A stretch of 64,000 bases of DNA from DATLMR01 sp964615905 (GTDB lineage Bacteria; Acidobacteriota; Blastocatellia; UBA7656), in NCBI GenBank assembly GCA_964615905.1, contig CAZTUB010000016.1:62001-126000 (forward strand), in the 5' to 3' direction. Below are positions 34,105 through 41,422 of the stretch, piece after piece; the first letter of the stretch is position 1, and every line of letters begins with the position of its first letter. A program made the position numbers and the translations under genes. The notes beneath the pieces were generated by a model. It ran no database searches. It saw only the letters and a program-made list of their open reading frames with translations, and was not told the origin of the DNA.

Positions 34105-34141
34105 CCTTCTCAGGGCAGGGATCGCCTCTGCCCTGAGAAGG
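34105..34141 (+). terminator. Perfect 14-bp hairpin after the oxidase gene
   Basis: CCTTCTCAGGGCAG (34105-34118) pairs with its full reverse complement (34128-34141) over a nine-base loop. Only CCTTTC follows, so it may need help from Rho. It ends the decarboxylase-oxidase transcript. Confidence 0.7.
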
Positions 34142-34252
34142 CCTTTCAACCCACCTGCCTGTAGACAATCTCAACCGTTTAACTTAATATCGCACCGCTT
34201 ACCAGTGGCTGAACAACCGTGTCATTAAGAAAATTTTTAGAGGAGCCTTATC

Positions 34253-36391
34253 GTGAAAAGAGCATTGCTGATACTGCTTACAATCTCGCTCGTTTCGCCG
34301 CTTGCGTGGGACTCGTCTGCAAGAACTATCGCCGCAAACGAGGCGACGATCTACCGAGACGAGTTCGGCATCCCGCACGTCTTTGCGCCGAATCTCGAAC
34401 TGGCCGCGTACGCGATTGGGTATGCCCAGGCCGAAGACCGTCTCGAAGAGTTGCTCAAGAACTATCGCCGCGCAACAGGGACGATGTCTGAAGTCTTCGG
34501 GCCCGATTTTTACCGCCACGACATTATCCAGCGCTCGTGGCGACATAGAGAAGTCAGCCGCGAGCGTTATAACCAGGTCAGCCCGAAGATGCGCGCCGTG
34601 ATCGAGTCGTTTCAGGAGGGGATCAAGCAGTTTATGAAAGAGCATCCCGAACAGGTCCCCGCGTGGGCGCAGGAGATACAGCCGTGGGACGCAGTAGCTC
34701 TCTCTCGGTATATCATCTTCGGCTGGCCGCTCGGCGAAGCCGCGGGCGACCTGCAACGCGGGGGGATCGCCCCGGACCCGGTTGTTTATCGCGGCTCGAA
34801 CCAGATGTTGATCGCGCCGAGCCGCACGACCATCGGCGCGCCCATCGCCGTCATCGACCCGCATCTGAGCTGGTACGGCGAATTTCGCTTCTATCAGGTG
34901 AGAATCTACGCGGGTGACTTCAACGTGGCGGGCGTGTCGATACTTGGGGTCCCGTTCCCAAGCCTCGGTCACAGCCGTTACGCCTCTGTGGCTATGACGA
35001 CGGGCGGGCCGGATACTTCGGATGTTTATGAAGAAGAGATAAACCCCGCGAACCCGCGACAGTACCGCTATGACGGCAAGTGGCGCGATATGCAGGTGCG
35101 CAAAGAGAAGATCGGCGTAAAAGTCGGCGACAAAGTTGATTGGCGAGAGGTAGAGATCGAATACACGCATCACGGCCCTGTGGTCGCTCGCAAAGGGGGC
35201 AAGGCTTACGCCATGGCCGTCTCCTACGCGAACGAAGTCGGCCTGACAGACCAGGTCTATCAGATGATGACCTCGCGCAACCTCGCGGAGATGAAACGTG
35301 CGCTCGTCGGTAATCAGTTGATGGCGCAAAACATCATGGTCGGGACGGTTCAAGGTGACATCTTTTACCTCAGAACCGGCCGCGTCCCGATTAGAGCGAA
35401 AGGGGTTGACCCAAGCCGCCCCGTCGCCGGAAACACCTCTGCAACCGAGTGGCAGGGCATTCACCCTATGAGCGATCTGGTTCAGATCACGAACCCGCCG
35501 ACCGGCTACATGCATAACAATAACGTCACGCCCTTTGCGATGATGAAGGATAGCCCGCTCACTCCTGAAAAGTATCAGGCCTACCCTTACGTCTATAACG
35601 CCACGCGCACGGCACCGCGTCACCAGCGCGGAGAGATGATGACGGAGCTTCTCGCCTCAATGAACAAGGTGACGGTCGAACAGGCTATCAACCTCGCCTT
35701 CGATACTCAGGTCTACAAGGCCGAAGCGTGGCAGGCGCGTCTGAAAGAGGCATGGGCCAGGGCGGGCGAGGATAAGAAGTCGGCCGACGCGACACAGGTT
35801 TATGAGTTGATTCAAGCCTGGAATCGAAGAAGCGACGGCGATTCCGAAGGCGCGATGGCTTACTACGCCTTCAAGAAAGGGCTTGGGCCTGACCTCGCGA
35901 AGCAATACAACGTGCCCGCCGAGATCACCGACGAGCAGTTGATAAGCGCAGTCGGAAAGGGAGCCGAATGGCTCAAATCGACCTTCGCATCGCTCCGCGT
36001 CCCATACGGAAAATACTTCCGCGTAGGTCGTCAGGGCGGCGACAAGACGTGGCCCGTAGCGGGCGGCTCGCTCAGCGGCGGGCAGAACAACGTCGGCATG
36101 GCGACTACTCGCGCGATAAGCTTTGCGCCCGCCGGCAAAGAGATGGTCGGGCAGGGTGGCCAGACTTCGACTCAAATCGTCGTGCTGACAAACCCGCCCG
36201 AATCCTACTCGATAGTCCCGCTCGGACATAGCGACCATAAATCGAGCGGTCACTGGGACGATCAGGCGGAGAAGCTTTTCAGCAAGGGTAAAGCCGCGCC
36301 GACGTACTTTATGAGGAAGGCGGAGCTTCTGAAGCGCGTCACGTCTCAGAAGAGTCTGAAGCGCGCAGCAGCCGCACAGGCAGGCAAGTAA
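34253..36391 (+). CDS. Secreted penicillin-acylase-family N-terminal-nucleophile hydrolase
   Basis: The 712-residue protein starts at GTG with AGAGGAG upstream and has a signal peptide (1-24). The alpha part holds IYRDEFGIPHVFA and YAQAEDRLEELL. The likely self-cleavage site is G181-S182 in YRGSNQM, where Ser182 would become the N-terminal nucleophile of the beta subunit; IDPHLSWYGE follows as expected. A conserved Asn segment is at SGGQNNVGM. Family members cleave amides of penicillin, cephalosporins or acyl-homoserine lactones (quorum-quenching acylases). Here the substrate is open. The gene stands alone, between hairpins on both sides. Confidence 0.9.
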   Translation: MKRALLILLTISLVSPLAWDSSARTIAANEATIYRDEFGIPHVFAPNLELAAYAIGYAQAEDRLEELLKNYRRATGTMSEVFGPDFYRHDIIQRSWRHREVSRERYNQVSPKMRAVIESFQEGIKQFMKEHPEQVPAWAQEIQPWDAVALSRYIIFGWPLGEAAGDLQRGGIAPDPVVYRGSNQMLIAPSRTTIGAPIAVIDPHLSWYGEFRFYQVRIYAGDFNVAGVSILGVPFPSLGHSRYASVAMTTGGPDTSDVYEEEINPANPRQYRYDGKWRDMQVRKEKIGVKVGDKVDWREVEIEYTHHGPVVARKGGKAYAMAVSYANEVGLTDQVYQMMTSRNLAEMKRALVGNQLMAQNIMVGTVQGDIFYLRTGRVPIRAKGVDPSRPVAGNTSATEWQGIHPMSDLVQITNPPTGYMHNNNVTPFAMMKDSPLTPEKYQAYPYVYNATRTAPRHQRGEMMTELLASMNKVTVEQAINLAFDTQVYKAEAWQARLKEAWARAGEDKKSADATQVYELIQAWNRRSDGDSEGAMAYYAFKKGLGPDLAKQYNVPAEITDEQLISAVGKGAEWLKSTFASLRVPYGKYFRVGRQGGDKTWPVAGGSLSGGQNNVGMATTRAISFAPAGKEMVGQGGQTSTQIVVLTNPPESYSIVPLGHSDHKSSGHWDDQAEKLFSKGKAAPTYFMRKAELLKRVTSQKSLKRAAAAQAGK

Positions 36392-36397
36392 CCCTGC

Positions 36398-36429
36398 GGC
36401 CTGTGCGGGCGACCGGCTCCGCACAGGCC
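36398..36429 (+). terminator. Hairpin after the acylase gene
   Basis: GGCCTGTGCGG pairs with CCGCACAGGCC (11 bp, loop of ten bases). It is followed by CTCTCTTGAG without a T-run. A promoter lies just downstream. Confidence 0.6.
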
Positions 36430-36445
36430 CTCTCTTGAGACGACC

Positions 36446-36454
36446 TGTTATAAT
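36446..36454 (+). promoter_or_regulatory. Extended -10 promoter for the next operon
   Basis: TGTTATAAT has the TGn extension and a perfect -10. No fair -35 is seen. The start would be near 36461, twelve bases before the ATG at 36473. Confidence 0.6.
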
Positions 36455-36472
36455 CGAGCCGGGTAAGCGAGA

Positions 36473-37744
36473 ATGGCCGATCTAAGAATTCTTGAGCCAA
36501 TGTCTACGGGCGACGTAATCGACCGCGCCGTCCGGCTCTATCGCCGCAACTTCACGCCCCTAATCGCTATCGTATCGGTCTCAACGCTTTTCGGTTACAT
36601 CGTCTCATTGATGTTCTGGTTCGCGATTGGCGAGCTTGGCGTTCAAGACCCCGACAGAATTCCGTCGCTTACATACGTGCTGTTGCCCCTGGGATTTATC
36701 GGTTACGTGGTCTGGTTCTTTCTGATGCTCGCGACAATCGCCGGTCTGGCGAGAGTCATCGGCGACCACGTTATGCTTGGCGAGCCGATCACCTTTCGCA
36801 GGTGGGTCTCGGTGATTCGCGGGAGGGTCGGCAATATCATCGTGATGGGACTCCTCTCCCTCGTCCTCATATTCATAACGTATGTACTTCTGGTCATAAT
36901 CTTGATGGTGCTCTTTCTGGTTGTCGGCTTGCTGGCGGGGGCGGCGGCCTCTCTCAGCTTGCCGCCGTGGGCGGTCGGCGTAGCGGGCGGGCTCGCGGGT
37001 GTCGTAATAGTCGCGGTTGCTATCTACCTCGTGCTTTATATCGTGGCGCGGTTTATCTTCATGCCGCAGGTCATCATGATCGAAGGCCTGTCGGTAGGCG
37101 AAGCGCTAGGTCGCGCGATAAAGCTTGGCAGCGGGAACTGGCACAGGCTCGGCGCGATAATCCTCTTCGGATATTTTATCTCGTTATCGTTGCTAGCGGC
37201 ATTATTGATGCCGGTCGGGGCTACGCTTTACGTGCTTGGCTTTTTGACAGAAGAGTTCTGGTCGAGCCCCGCCTGGAACGCGATCTATATGGGGTGCAAT
37301 CAGATTTCGAACCTGCTTGTCCTGCCGATCTGGGTCGTCTCGCTCACGTTGCTCTATTTCGACAGCCGCGTTCGCAAGGAGGCTTACGATATAGAACTGC
37401 TCGCCAGAGAAGTTTCGCCGGGCTTCTACTGGCAGCCGGTTGCGCAGAACGCCGCTTTCGGTTACGACATGGCCCAGGGGCCGGGAGGCGCGCGGGCTTA
37501 CACTCAAACGAGCCCGCTCGGTCTTGCGGGCTTCTCGCCGCCGCCCAGGCCGCCGGTTGAGTCTGTGGCAAGCGAGCCTTCGCCGCCCGCTATCGAAGAC
37601 TCGAAAGAGAGCTTCTTGAGAAACTTTGAAGCGGCCGCGAGAGAATCTGCAATCCAGGGGGTTGAAGCGCGCACCTGTAAGCAATGCGGCGCGCGGGCTG
37701 AAGCCGGTGATATTTACTGTACGAATTGCGGCGCGGGTGTCTGA
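36473..37744 (+). CDS. Polytopic membrane protein with C-terminal zinc ribbon
   Basis: The 423-residue protein starts ILEPMSTGDVIDRAVRLYRRNF, a pattern seen in glycerophosphoryl-diester-phosphodiesterase membrane-domain (DUF7847-like) proteins. Six to seven membrane segments lie between residues 25 and 285. A cytosolic Pro/Ala/Ser-rich linker follows, and the end is a zinc ribbon, CKQCG near residue 400 and CTNCG near residue 417. Such proteins are common in acidobacteria and actinobacteria next to DUF4129 genes, as here: the next ATG follows after four bases. The shared role is probably at the cell envelope, but it is not known. Confidence 0.82.
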   Translation: MADLRILEPMSTGDVIDRAVRLYRRNFTPLIAIVSVSTLFGYIVSLMFWFAIGELGVQDPDRIPSLTYVLLPLGFIGYVVWFFLMLATIAGLARVIGDHVMLGEPITFRRWVSVIRGRVGNIIVMGLLSLVLIFITYVLLVIILMVLFLVVGLLAGAAASLSLPPWAVGVAGGLAGVVIVAVAIYLVLYIVARFIFMPQVIMIEGLSVGEALGRAIKLGSGNWHRLGAIILFGYFISLSLLAALLMPVGATLYVLGFLTEEFWSSPAWNAIYMGCNQISNLLVLPIWVVSLTLLYFDSRVRKEAYDIELLAREVSPGFYWQPVAQNAAFGYDMAQGPGGARAYTQTSPLGLAGFSPPPRPPVESVASEPSPPAIEDSKESFLRNFEAAARESAIQGVEARTCKQCGARAEAGDIYCTNCGAGV

Positions 37745-37748
37745 TCTC

Positions 37749-38786
37749 ATGAGAGCCGAACCTTTTTCAACAACTCGTCTTGCCGCCTGCTGCCTCCTTC
37801 TCTGCGGGCTCTTCATAACATCTGCGGACGGGGCAGAGAGCCTTACCGCTTACAAGATGAAGGTGGCGAGGGCAATAGAAGAGGCGCAGACCGTCATTGA
37901 TTACAACAGCAGAGGGGTCGGATACCCTGAAGGGTTGGAAGAGATCAAGAGGCAGTTGCCCCAAAAGCTCGAAGTCGAGCAAGACGGCAGAGTTGTGACG
38001 GTCGATAATAGCTGGCTGCACGCCTCGGTCGCCTCGTTCGCTTCGCAAAAGGATGCGGTCGGGCGGCGCGTCGTCATGGAAGCGGCTCTCACAAGGCTGC
38101 TGGCGATTGCCGACCACCTCGACATGGCCGGTAACGACGCTCTGGGTGAGGCGGCTGACGCGAAGGCGAAGGCAAAAGAGATCGTCGCGAGGTCTGAGTA
38201 CCTGCCGAGAGGCGATAACCCTGTCACTGCTTTTATAAAGGAACAATGGGGGCGAGTCGCAAAGTTTCTAAGCGAGCTTTACGTGACCATCATGACTGCG
38301 ATCTTCGGCTCGGGGGGCGACGCGAGCCTCGTCTCGCGGATCATAATAGTCCTGCTGCTTGCGCTCGCGCTATTTGGGGCGGCGCGTATGGCGATGAAGA
38401 TCAACTTCGACCGCGCGAAAAAGAAGAAGCAGACCGTTCTCGGCGAAGAGATCGAGGCCGGGGTCACGGCCGCCGACCTGGCCGAAGCGGCGATGGCGGC
38501 GGCGCGGTCGGGCGACTTCCGGCTGGCGATGCGCAAGCTTTATCTCTCGCTGCTTTACGAGCTTGTCGAGCGCGATTTGATCGAGCTTGAGCCCGACCTG
38601 ACCAACCGCGAGTACCTGGAACGCGTCTCAAAATTCGCGCCGCTGGCCGAGCCCATGCGACAGATGACCGAGCGGTTCGATCAGGTCTGGTACGGGATGT
38701 TTCCGTTCTCGCAGACCGATTTTTCCGCGTATCTGGCCAATTACAGGGAGGCGAGCGGGCGTGCGAAGTCGCTCGTGGCAGGCTGA
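37749..38786 (+). CDS. DUF4129 family membrane protein
   Basis: From ATG 37749 the protein has 345 residues and a signal peptide (about 1-28, ending TSADGAES). A helical outer region follows, then one membrane helix at about 195-215 (ASLVSRIIIVLLLALALFG). The cytosolic end (about 245-340) matches DUF4129: DFRLAMRKLYLSLLYELVERD and DLTNREYLERV, closing with FDQVWYG. These proteins are often encoded with MoxR ATPases and DUF58 proteins, none of which are here. A longer frame from 37626 overlaps the previous gene and is not used. The tmRNA gene follows. Confidence 0.85.
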   Translation: MRAEPFSTTRLAACCLLLCGLFITSADGAESLTAYKMKVARAIEEAQTVIDYNSRGVGYPEGLEEIKRQLPQKLEVEQDGRVVTVDNSWLHASVASFASQKDAVGRRVVMEAALTRLLAIADHLDMAGNDALGEAADAKAKAKEIVARSEYLPRGDNPVTAFIKEQWGRVAKFLSELYVTIMTAIFGSGGDASLVSRIIIVLLLALALFGAARMAMKINFDRAKKKKQTVLGEEIEAGVTAADLAEAAMAAARSGDFRLAMRKLYLSLLYELVERDLIELEPDLTNREYLERVSKFAPLAEPMRQMTERFDQVWYGMFPFSQTDFSAYLANYREASGRAKSLVAG

Positions 38787-38850
38787 TCGAGCGAGCAGCG
38801 CGAATACGGCTTTCTTCTCTATTTTCCGCAGTTTGGACGGGGTATCAGCC

Positions 38851-38880
38851 TTGACATCCTGGGAAAGCGGGTGCTAGAAT
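38851..38880 (+). promoter_or_regulatory. Promoter of the tmRNA gene
   Basis: TTGACA at 38851-38856, an 18-base spacer, and TAGAAT at 38875-38880 preceded by TGC. The mature RNA begins 13 bases after the -10, so the start is close to the 5' end. This is a strong stable-RNA-type promoter. Confidence 0.85.
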
Positions 38881-38892
38881 TCTTGCGAGTTT

Positions 38893-39247
38893 GGGGGTGC
38901 CAGGTTTCGACGGGGGTACTCCGAGACGATAGATGCATAATCGCGGTCCAAGATCCGCGTTATCAAGCCTGGAAAACACAATCGCGAATAGCGAACTTGC
39001 TTTAGCAGCTTAAGACTGCTACGTCTCCCCTGAGATTGCCTGTGTTTCAGGTGTGGGGCGCAACTTAGCAGGCTGCCCCTTCCGGTCCGTGTTCAGGGGC
39101 CTGGAGGGTAAGACAATCTGAGCTAGCCTGCTGCGATGCTTCGTTGCTTCCACTGTCGCGGCGGGCGAAACAAAGAGGAAGCAACTATGTTATGTAGATT
39201 CTATCGTTGACGACCTTCGGACGAGAGTTCAATTCTCTCCACCTCCA
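38893..39247 (+). ncRNA. ssrA: Transfer-messenger RNA (tmRNA)
   Basis: The 355-base RNA frees stalled ribosomes and tags the unfinished protein. The 5' end GGGGGTG (38893-38899) pairs with CACCTCC (39240-39246) with one G-U pair, making the acceptor stem, and A39247 is the discriminator; CCA is not encoded and would be added. The T-arm (GAGAGTTCAATTCTCTC) and the 5' tRNA-like GCCAGGTTTCGACGGG are typical. The tag frame is at 38984-39013. Between lie several G/C-rich stems, as expected for the pseudoknots. A clear promoter and a terminator frame it, so it is a one-gene transcript of the standard one-piece type. Confidence 0.97.
38984..39013 (+). other. tmRNA tag reading frame: ANSELALAA
   Basis: The resume codon GCG is followed by AAT AGC GAA CTT GCT TTA GCA GCT and TAA. 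The tag ends in LAA, the usual ClpXP signal (ALAA). Confidence 0.93.
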
Positions 39248-39283
39248 CTGATGACTGTGAAAAACTGAAACTGATACCTAATT

Positions 39284-39331
39284 GGGCGGACGCCGGGCTC
39301 GGCAACGGGCGAAGGCGTCCGCCCGTTCTGT
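39284..39331 (+). terminator. Hairpin terminator after tmRNA
   Basis: GGGCGGACGCC (39284-39294) and GGCGTCCGCCC (39314-39324) form an 11-bp perfect stem over a 19-base loop, followed by GTTCTGTT. Confidence 0.8.
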
Positions 39332-39351
39332 TATCAGGGAAGAGATAAGAG

Positions 39352-39753
39352 ATGGCTGATTTTGGGGTCACAGAGGCTGCCGCGATTCGATTGGCAGAGC
39401 TGTCGCGCGAGGTCGATGACCTTGAGACAGGGCGCACATCCTTGCTGAACCGGATCGACCGCTTGCGCGCCACGCTAGTGGCCTCCGGGCAGCGAACGGC
39501 GGCGATGAGAGCTTCAGTAGACCTGCTGTGCGAGCACATATCGAACATCGCGTCGGCGCTTGCAGAGCTTCGCGCGCTCGAAGAGGAAATGCGCGAGCTT
39601 GAGCAAGGTCTGGGCGGCAACGACAAGGAAGCGACCGGCCTCGTGTTTGAAGCAGACGGCCTTGAGGCCGCTCTCGATGAGGCTGAAGATGATCTCGAAC
39701 GTGTCTCCGCAATTCTGATAGACGGCAAGACCAGATACAGCCGGGGGCACTGA
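39352..39753 (+). CDS. Small coiled-coil protein of unknown function
   Basis: The 133-residue product follows AGGGAAGAG and starts MADFGVTEAAAIRL. Nearly the whole chain is predicted helical coil by eye, with heptads in LAELSREVDDLETGRTSLL and in LAELRALEEEMRELEQGL. It is acidic. I know no family. An opposite-strand frame (39201-39728) also exists, but it has low-complexity Ser/Arg composition and crosses into the tmRNA, so I prefer this strand. It may share a transcript with RNase PH, 26 bases further on. Confidence 0.6.
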   Translation: MADFGVTEAAAIRLAELSREVDDLETGRTSLLNRIDRLRATLVASGQRTAAMRASVDLLCEHISNIASALAELRALEEEMRELEQGLGGNDKEATGLVFEADGLEAALDEAEDDLERVSAILIDGKTRYSRGH

Positions 39754-39779
39754 CTGGGGGTACGGGTTGGAACTTAGAT

Positions 39780-40514
39780 ATGAGTTATAAAAGGGCGAAT
39801 GGTCGAGGCTATGACGAGTTGAGGCCCGTACGGATCACTCCAGGTTTTACAAAATATGCCGAAGGCTCTGTGTTGATCGAGATAGGCGAGACGCGCGTCA
39901 TCTGCACCGCTTCGATTGACGAACGAGTGCCGATGTTTCTGCGGGGGCAGGGTAAAGGCTGGGTAACGGCCGAGTATTCCATGCTGCCGCGCGCGACCGA
40001 GACCCGCACACAGCGCGAGGCCGGGCGGAACCAGTTGTCCGGTCGAACGCAGGAGATACAAAGGCTCATAGGCCGCTCGCTCAGGGCTGTTGTCGAGCCT
40101 CATCGCCTTGGCGAGCGGACGATCTACCTCGACTGCGATGTCATTCAAGCCGATGGCGGCACTCGCACAGCTTCGATCACGGGGGCTTTCGTCTCGCTTG
40201 TGCTCGCGTTGCGCAAGCTCTACAACAACGGCAAGCTCGCCGCTCCCATCCCTGTGACAAGCTACCTTGCGGCGGTCTCCGTCGGCGTGATAAACGGCCA
40301 GCCCTTGCTTGACCTGGACTACGCGGAAGATTCGCGCGCCGAAGTCGATATGAACATCGTGCGAAACGGGTCGGGCCACTTTATCGAGATACAGGGGACG
40401 GCAGAGTCGAAGCCGTTTACGGCCGAGCAGATGACACAGATGACGCAGCTCGCCTCGGCGGGCATCGAACGGATCATCGAGCAGCAGCAGCTCGTGCTCG
40501 GCGACTTGCGCTAA
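39780..40514 (+). CDS. rph: Ribonuclease PH
   Basis: The 244-residue enzyme trims the 3' ends of tRNA precursors by phosphorolysis. It has the family start RANGRGYDELRPVRITPGFTKYAEGS, then GWVTAEYSMLPRATETRTQREA and GRTQEIQRLIGRSLRA with the basic residues that bind RNA. The phosphate and metal site shows in DCDVIQADGGTRTASITGAF and LLDLDYAEDSRAEVDMN. The length is normal. No clear ribosome site precedes the ATG at 39780. Confidence 0.97.
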   Translation: MSYKRANGRGYDELRPVRITPGFTKYAEGSVLIEIGETRVICTASIDERVPMFLRGQGKGWVTAEYSMLPRATETRTQREAGRNQLSGRTQEIQRLIGRSLRAVVEPHRLGERTIYLDCDVIQADGGTRTASITGAFVSLVLALRKLYNNGKLAAPIPVTSYLAAVSVGVINGQPLLDLDYAEDSRAEVDMNIVRNGSGHFIEIQGTAESKPFTAEQMTQMTQLASAGIERIIEQQQLVLGDLR

Positions 40515-40555
40515 GCAGACCGGTCGGCGCGCCATCAAGCGCGCCTTGCCAGCTG

Positions 40556-40564
40556 TGGTAGAAT
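40556..40564 (+). promoter_or_regulatory. Extended -10 promoter before 40619
   Basis: TGGTAGAAT gives a TGn plus TAGAAT -10; no good -35. The start would be near 40571, about 48 bases before the ATG. Confidence 0.5.
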
Positions 40565-40618
40565 CCTTCCTGGAACTTTTGCCAATCCCGCGCATTGAAG
40601 TTAAGTAGTGGAGGTAGT

Positions 40619-41128
40619 ATGAAACTCAAGGGGATTTTAGTATCTACAGCAATTGTAATCTTCGCCGCCGTCGCCGTAGCGCAAACCGGCGAGGAGTACG
40701 TGGACAAATCGGGTAAGTTCAAGCTCACGCTGGTCGGCGATTGGAAGGCGGTCAATTATGAAGACGCGGTCGGCCGCCGCAAGGCGGAGTTTGTTTATAG
40801 AGACCGCAGCGAGGGGCTTTTGAAGATCACAAGAGAGAGCCTCAACGGCGTTTCGCTTGCCGATCTGGTGCGGCAGGAAGAACAGAATATGAGGACTTAT
40901 CGGTCAGGGTTCGAGAGCGCGGCGAGCGAGGCTTTCGGCGGCGGCGGTCTTCGCGGGATGAGGTTCGCCTTCTACAACACGGACGGCGGGCGCAAGGCCG
41001 CAGGGACCTATTATTTCCTCGAAGACGGCAACTCTGTCTGGGTCTTGAAGTTTACAGGGCGGCGCGGCTCGCTCGACACCATAAGAAATCTGACAGATCA
41101 GATTGCCCGCAGCTTCCGCCCGATGTAA
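40619..41128 (+). CDS. Small secreted protein of unknown function
   Basis: From ATG 40619, with GGAGG nine bases upstream, the product has 169 residues and a signal peptide (1-22, ending VAVAQTG). The mature part starts EEYVDKSGKFKLTLVGDWKAV, which recalls PsbP-like/DUF1795 beta-sheet proteins, and continues RDRSEGLLKITRESL and GMRFAFYNTDGGRKAAGTYYFLEDG. It likely lives in the periplasm. No activity is assigned. It is transcribed alone from its own promoter and is followed by a GC hairpin. Confidence 0.75.
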   Translation: MKLKGILVSTAIVIFAAVAVAQTGEEYVDKSGKFKLTLVGDWKAVNYEDAVGRRKAEFVYRDRSEGLLKITRESLNGVSLADLVRQEEQNMRTYRSGFESAASEAFGGGGLRGMRFAFYNTDGGRKAAGTYYFLEDGNSVWVLKFTGRRGSLDTIRNLTDQIARSFRPM

Positions 41129-41137
41129 GAAAACCAG

Positions 41138-41172
41138 GCGGTCGGCTCGCGCCGCTTGGCCGGGCCGACCGC
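41138..41172 (+). terminator. GC-rich hairpin after 41128
   Basis: GCGGTCGGC (41138-41146) pairs with GCCGACCGC (41164-41172). No T-run follows. The next 250 bases up to 41422 hold no gene that I can support and no clear promoter. Confidence 0.5.
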
Positions 41173-41422
41173 TTCATACCGACAACCAGCCTTCCACTTG
41201 CGCCAAGACCACGCTCGGTATTACTCTCTCATGCCGGGTGAGGGCTCAAACAGTTGCCGCTTATACCCCTAAAGATTCAGGTTCACAGGTTTTGGAGAAT
41301 CTCTCTCTCTTACCTCGCAGTCTTGTTGATGAAGCGTTTGGATTTTCCAGAACCGGCGGCTCACCCGCGCCGAGCTTTTTCGGCTTTGTAAACTATTTTC
41401 GAGCTGAAAGGAGACCGAACTA

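Noticed and set aside
34199..35623. Long minus-strand frame opposite the acylase
   Set aside because: It mirrors the penicillin acylase gene, which has a signal peptide, a ribosome site and the Gly-Ser cleavage site; the mirror shows no domain.
39201..39728. Minus-strand frame opposite the coiled-coil gene
   Set aside because: It is Ser/Arg-rich low-complexity sequence and runs into the tmRNA gene; the plus frame has a ribosome site and heptads.
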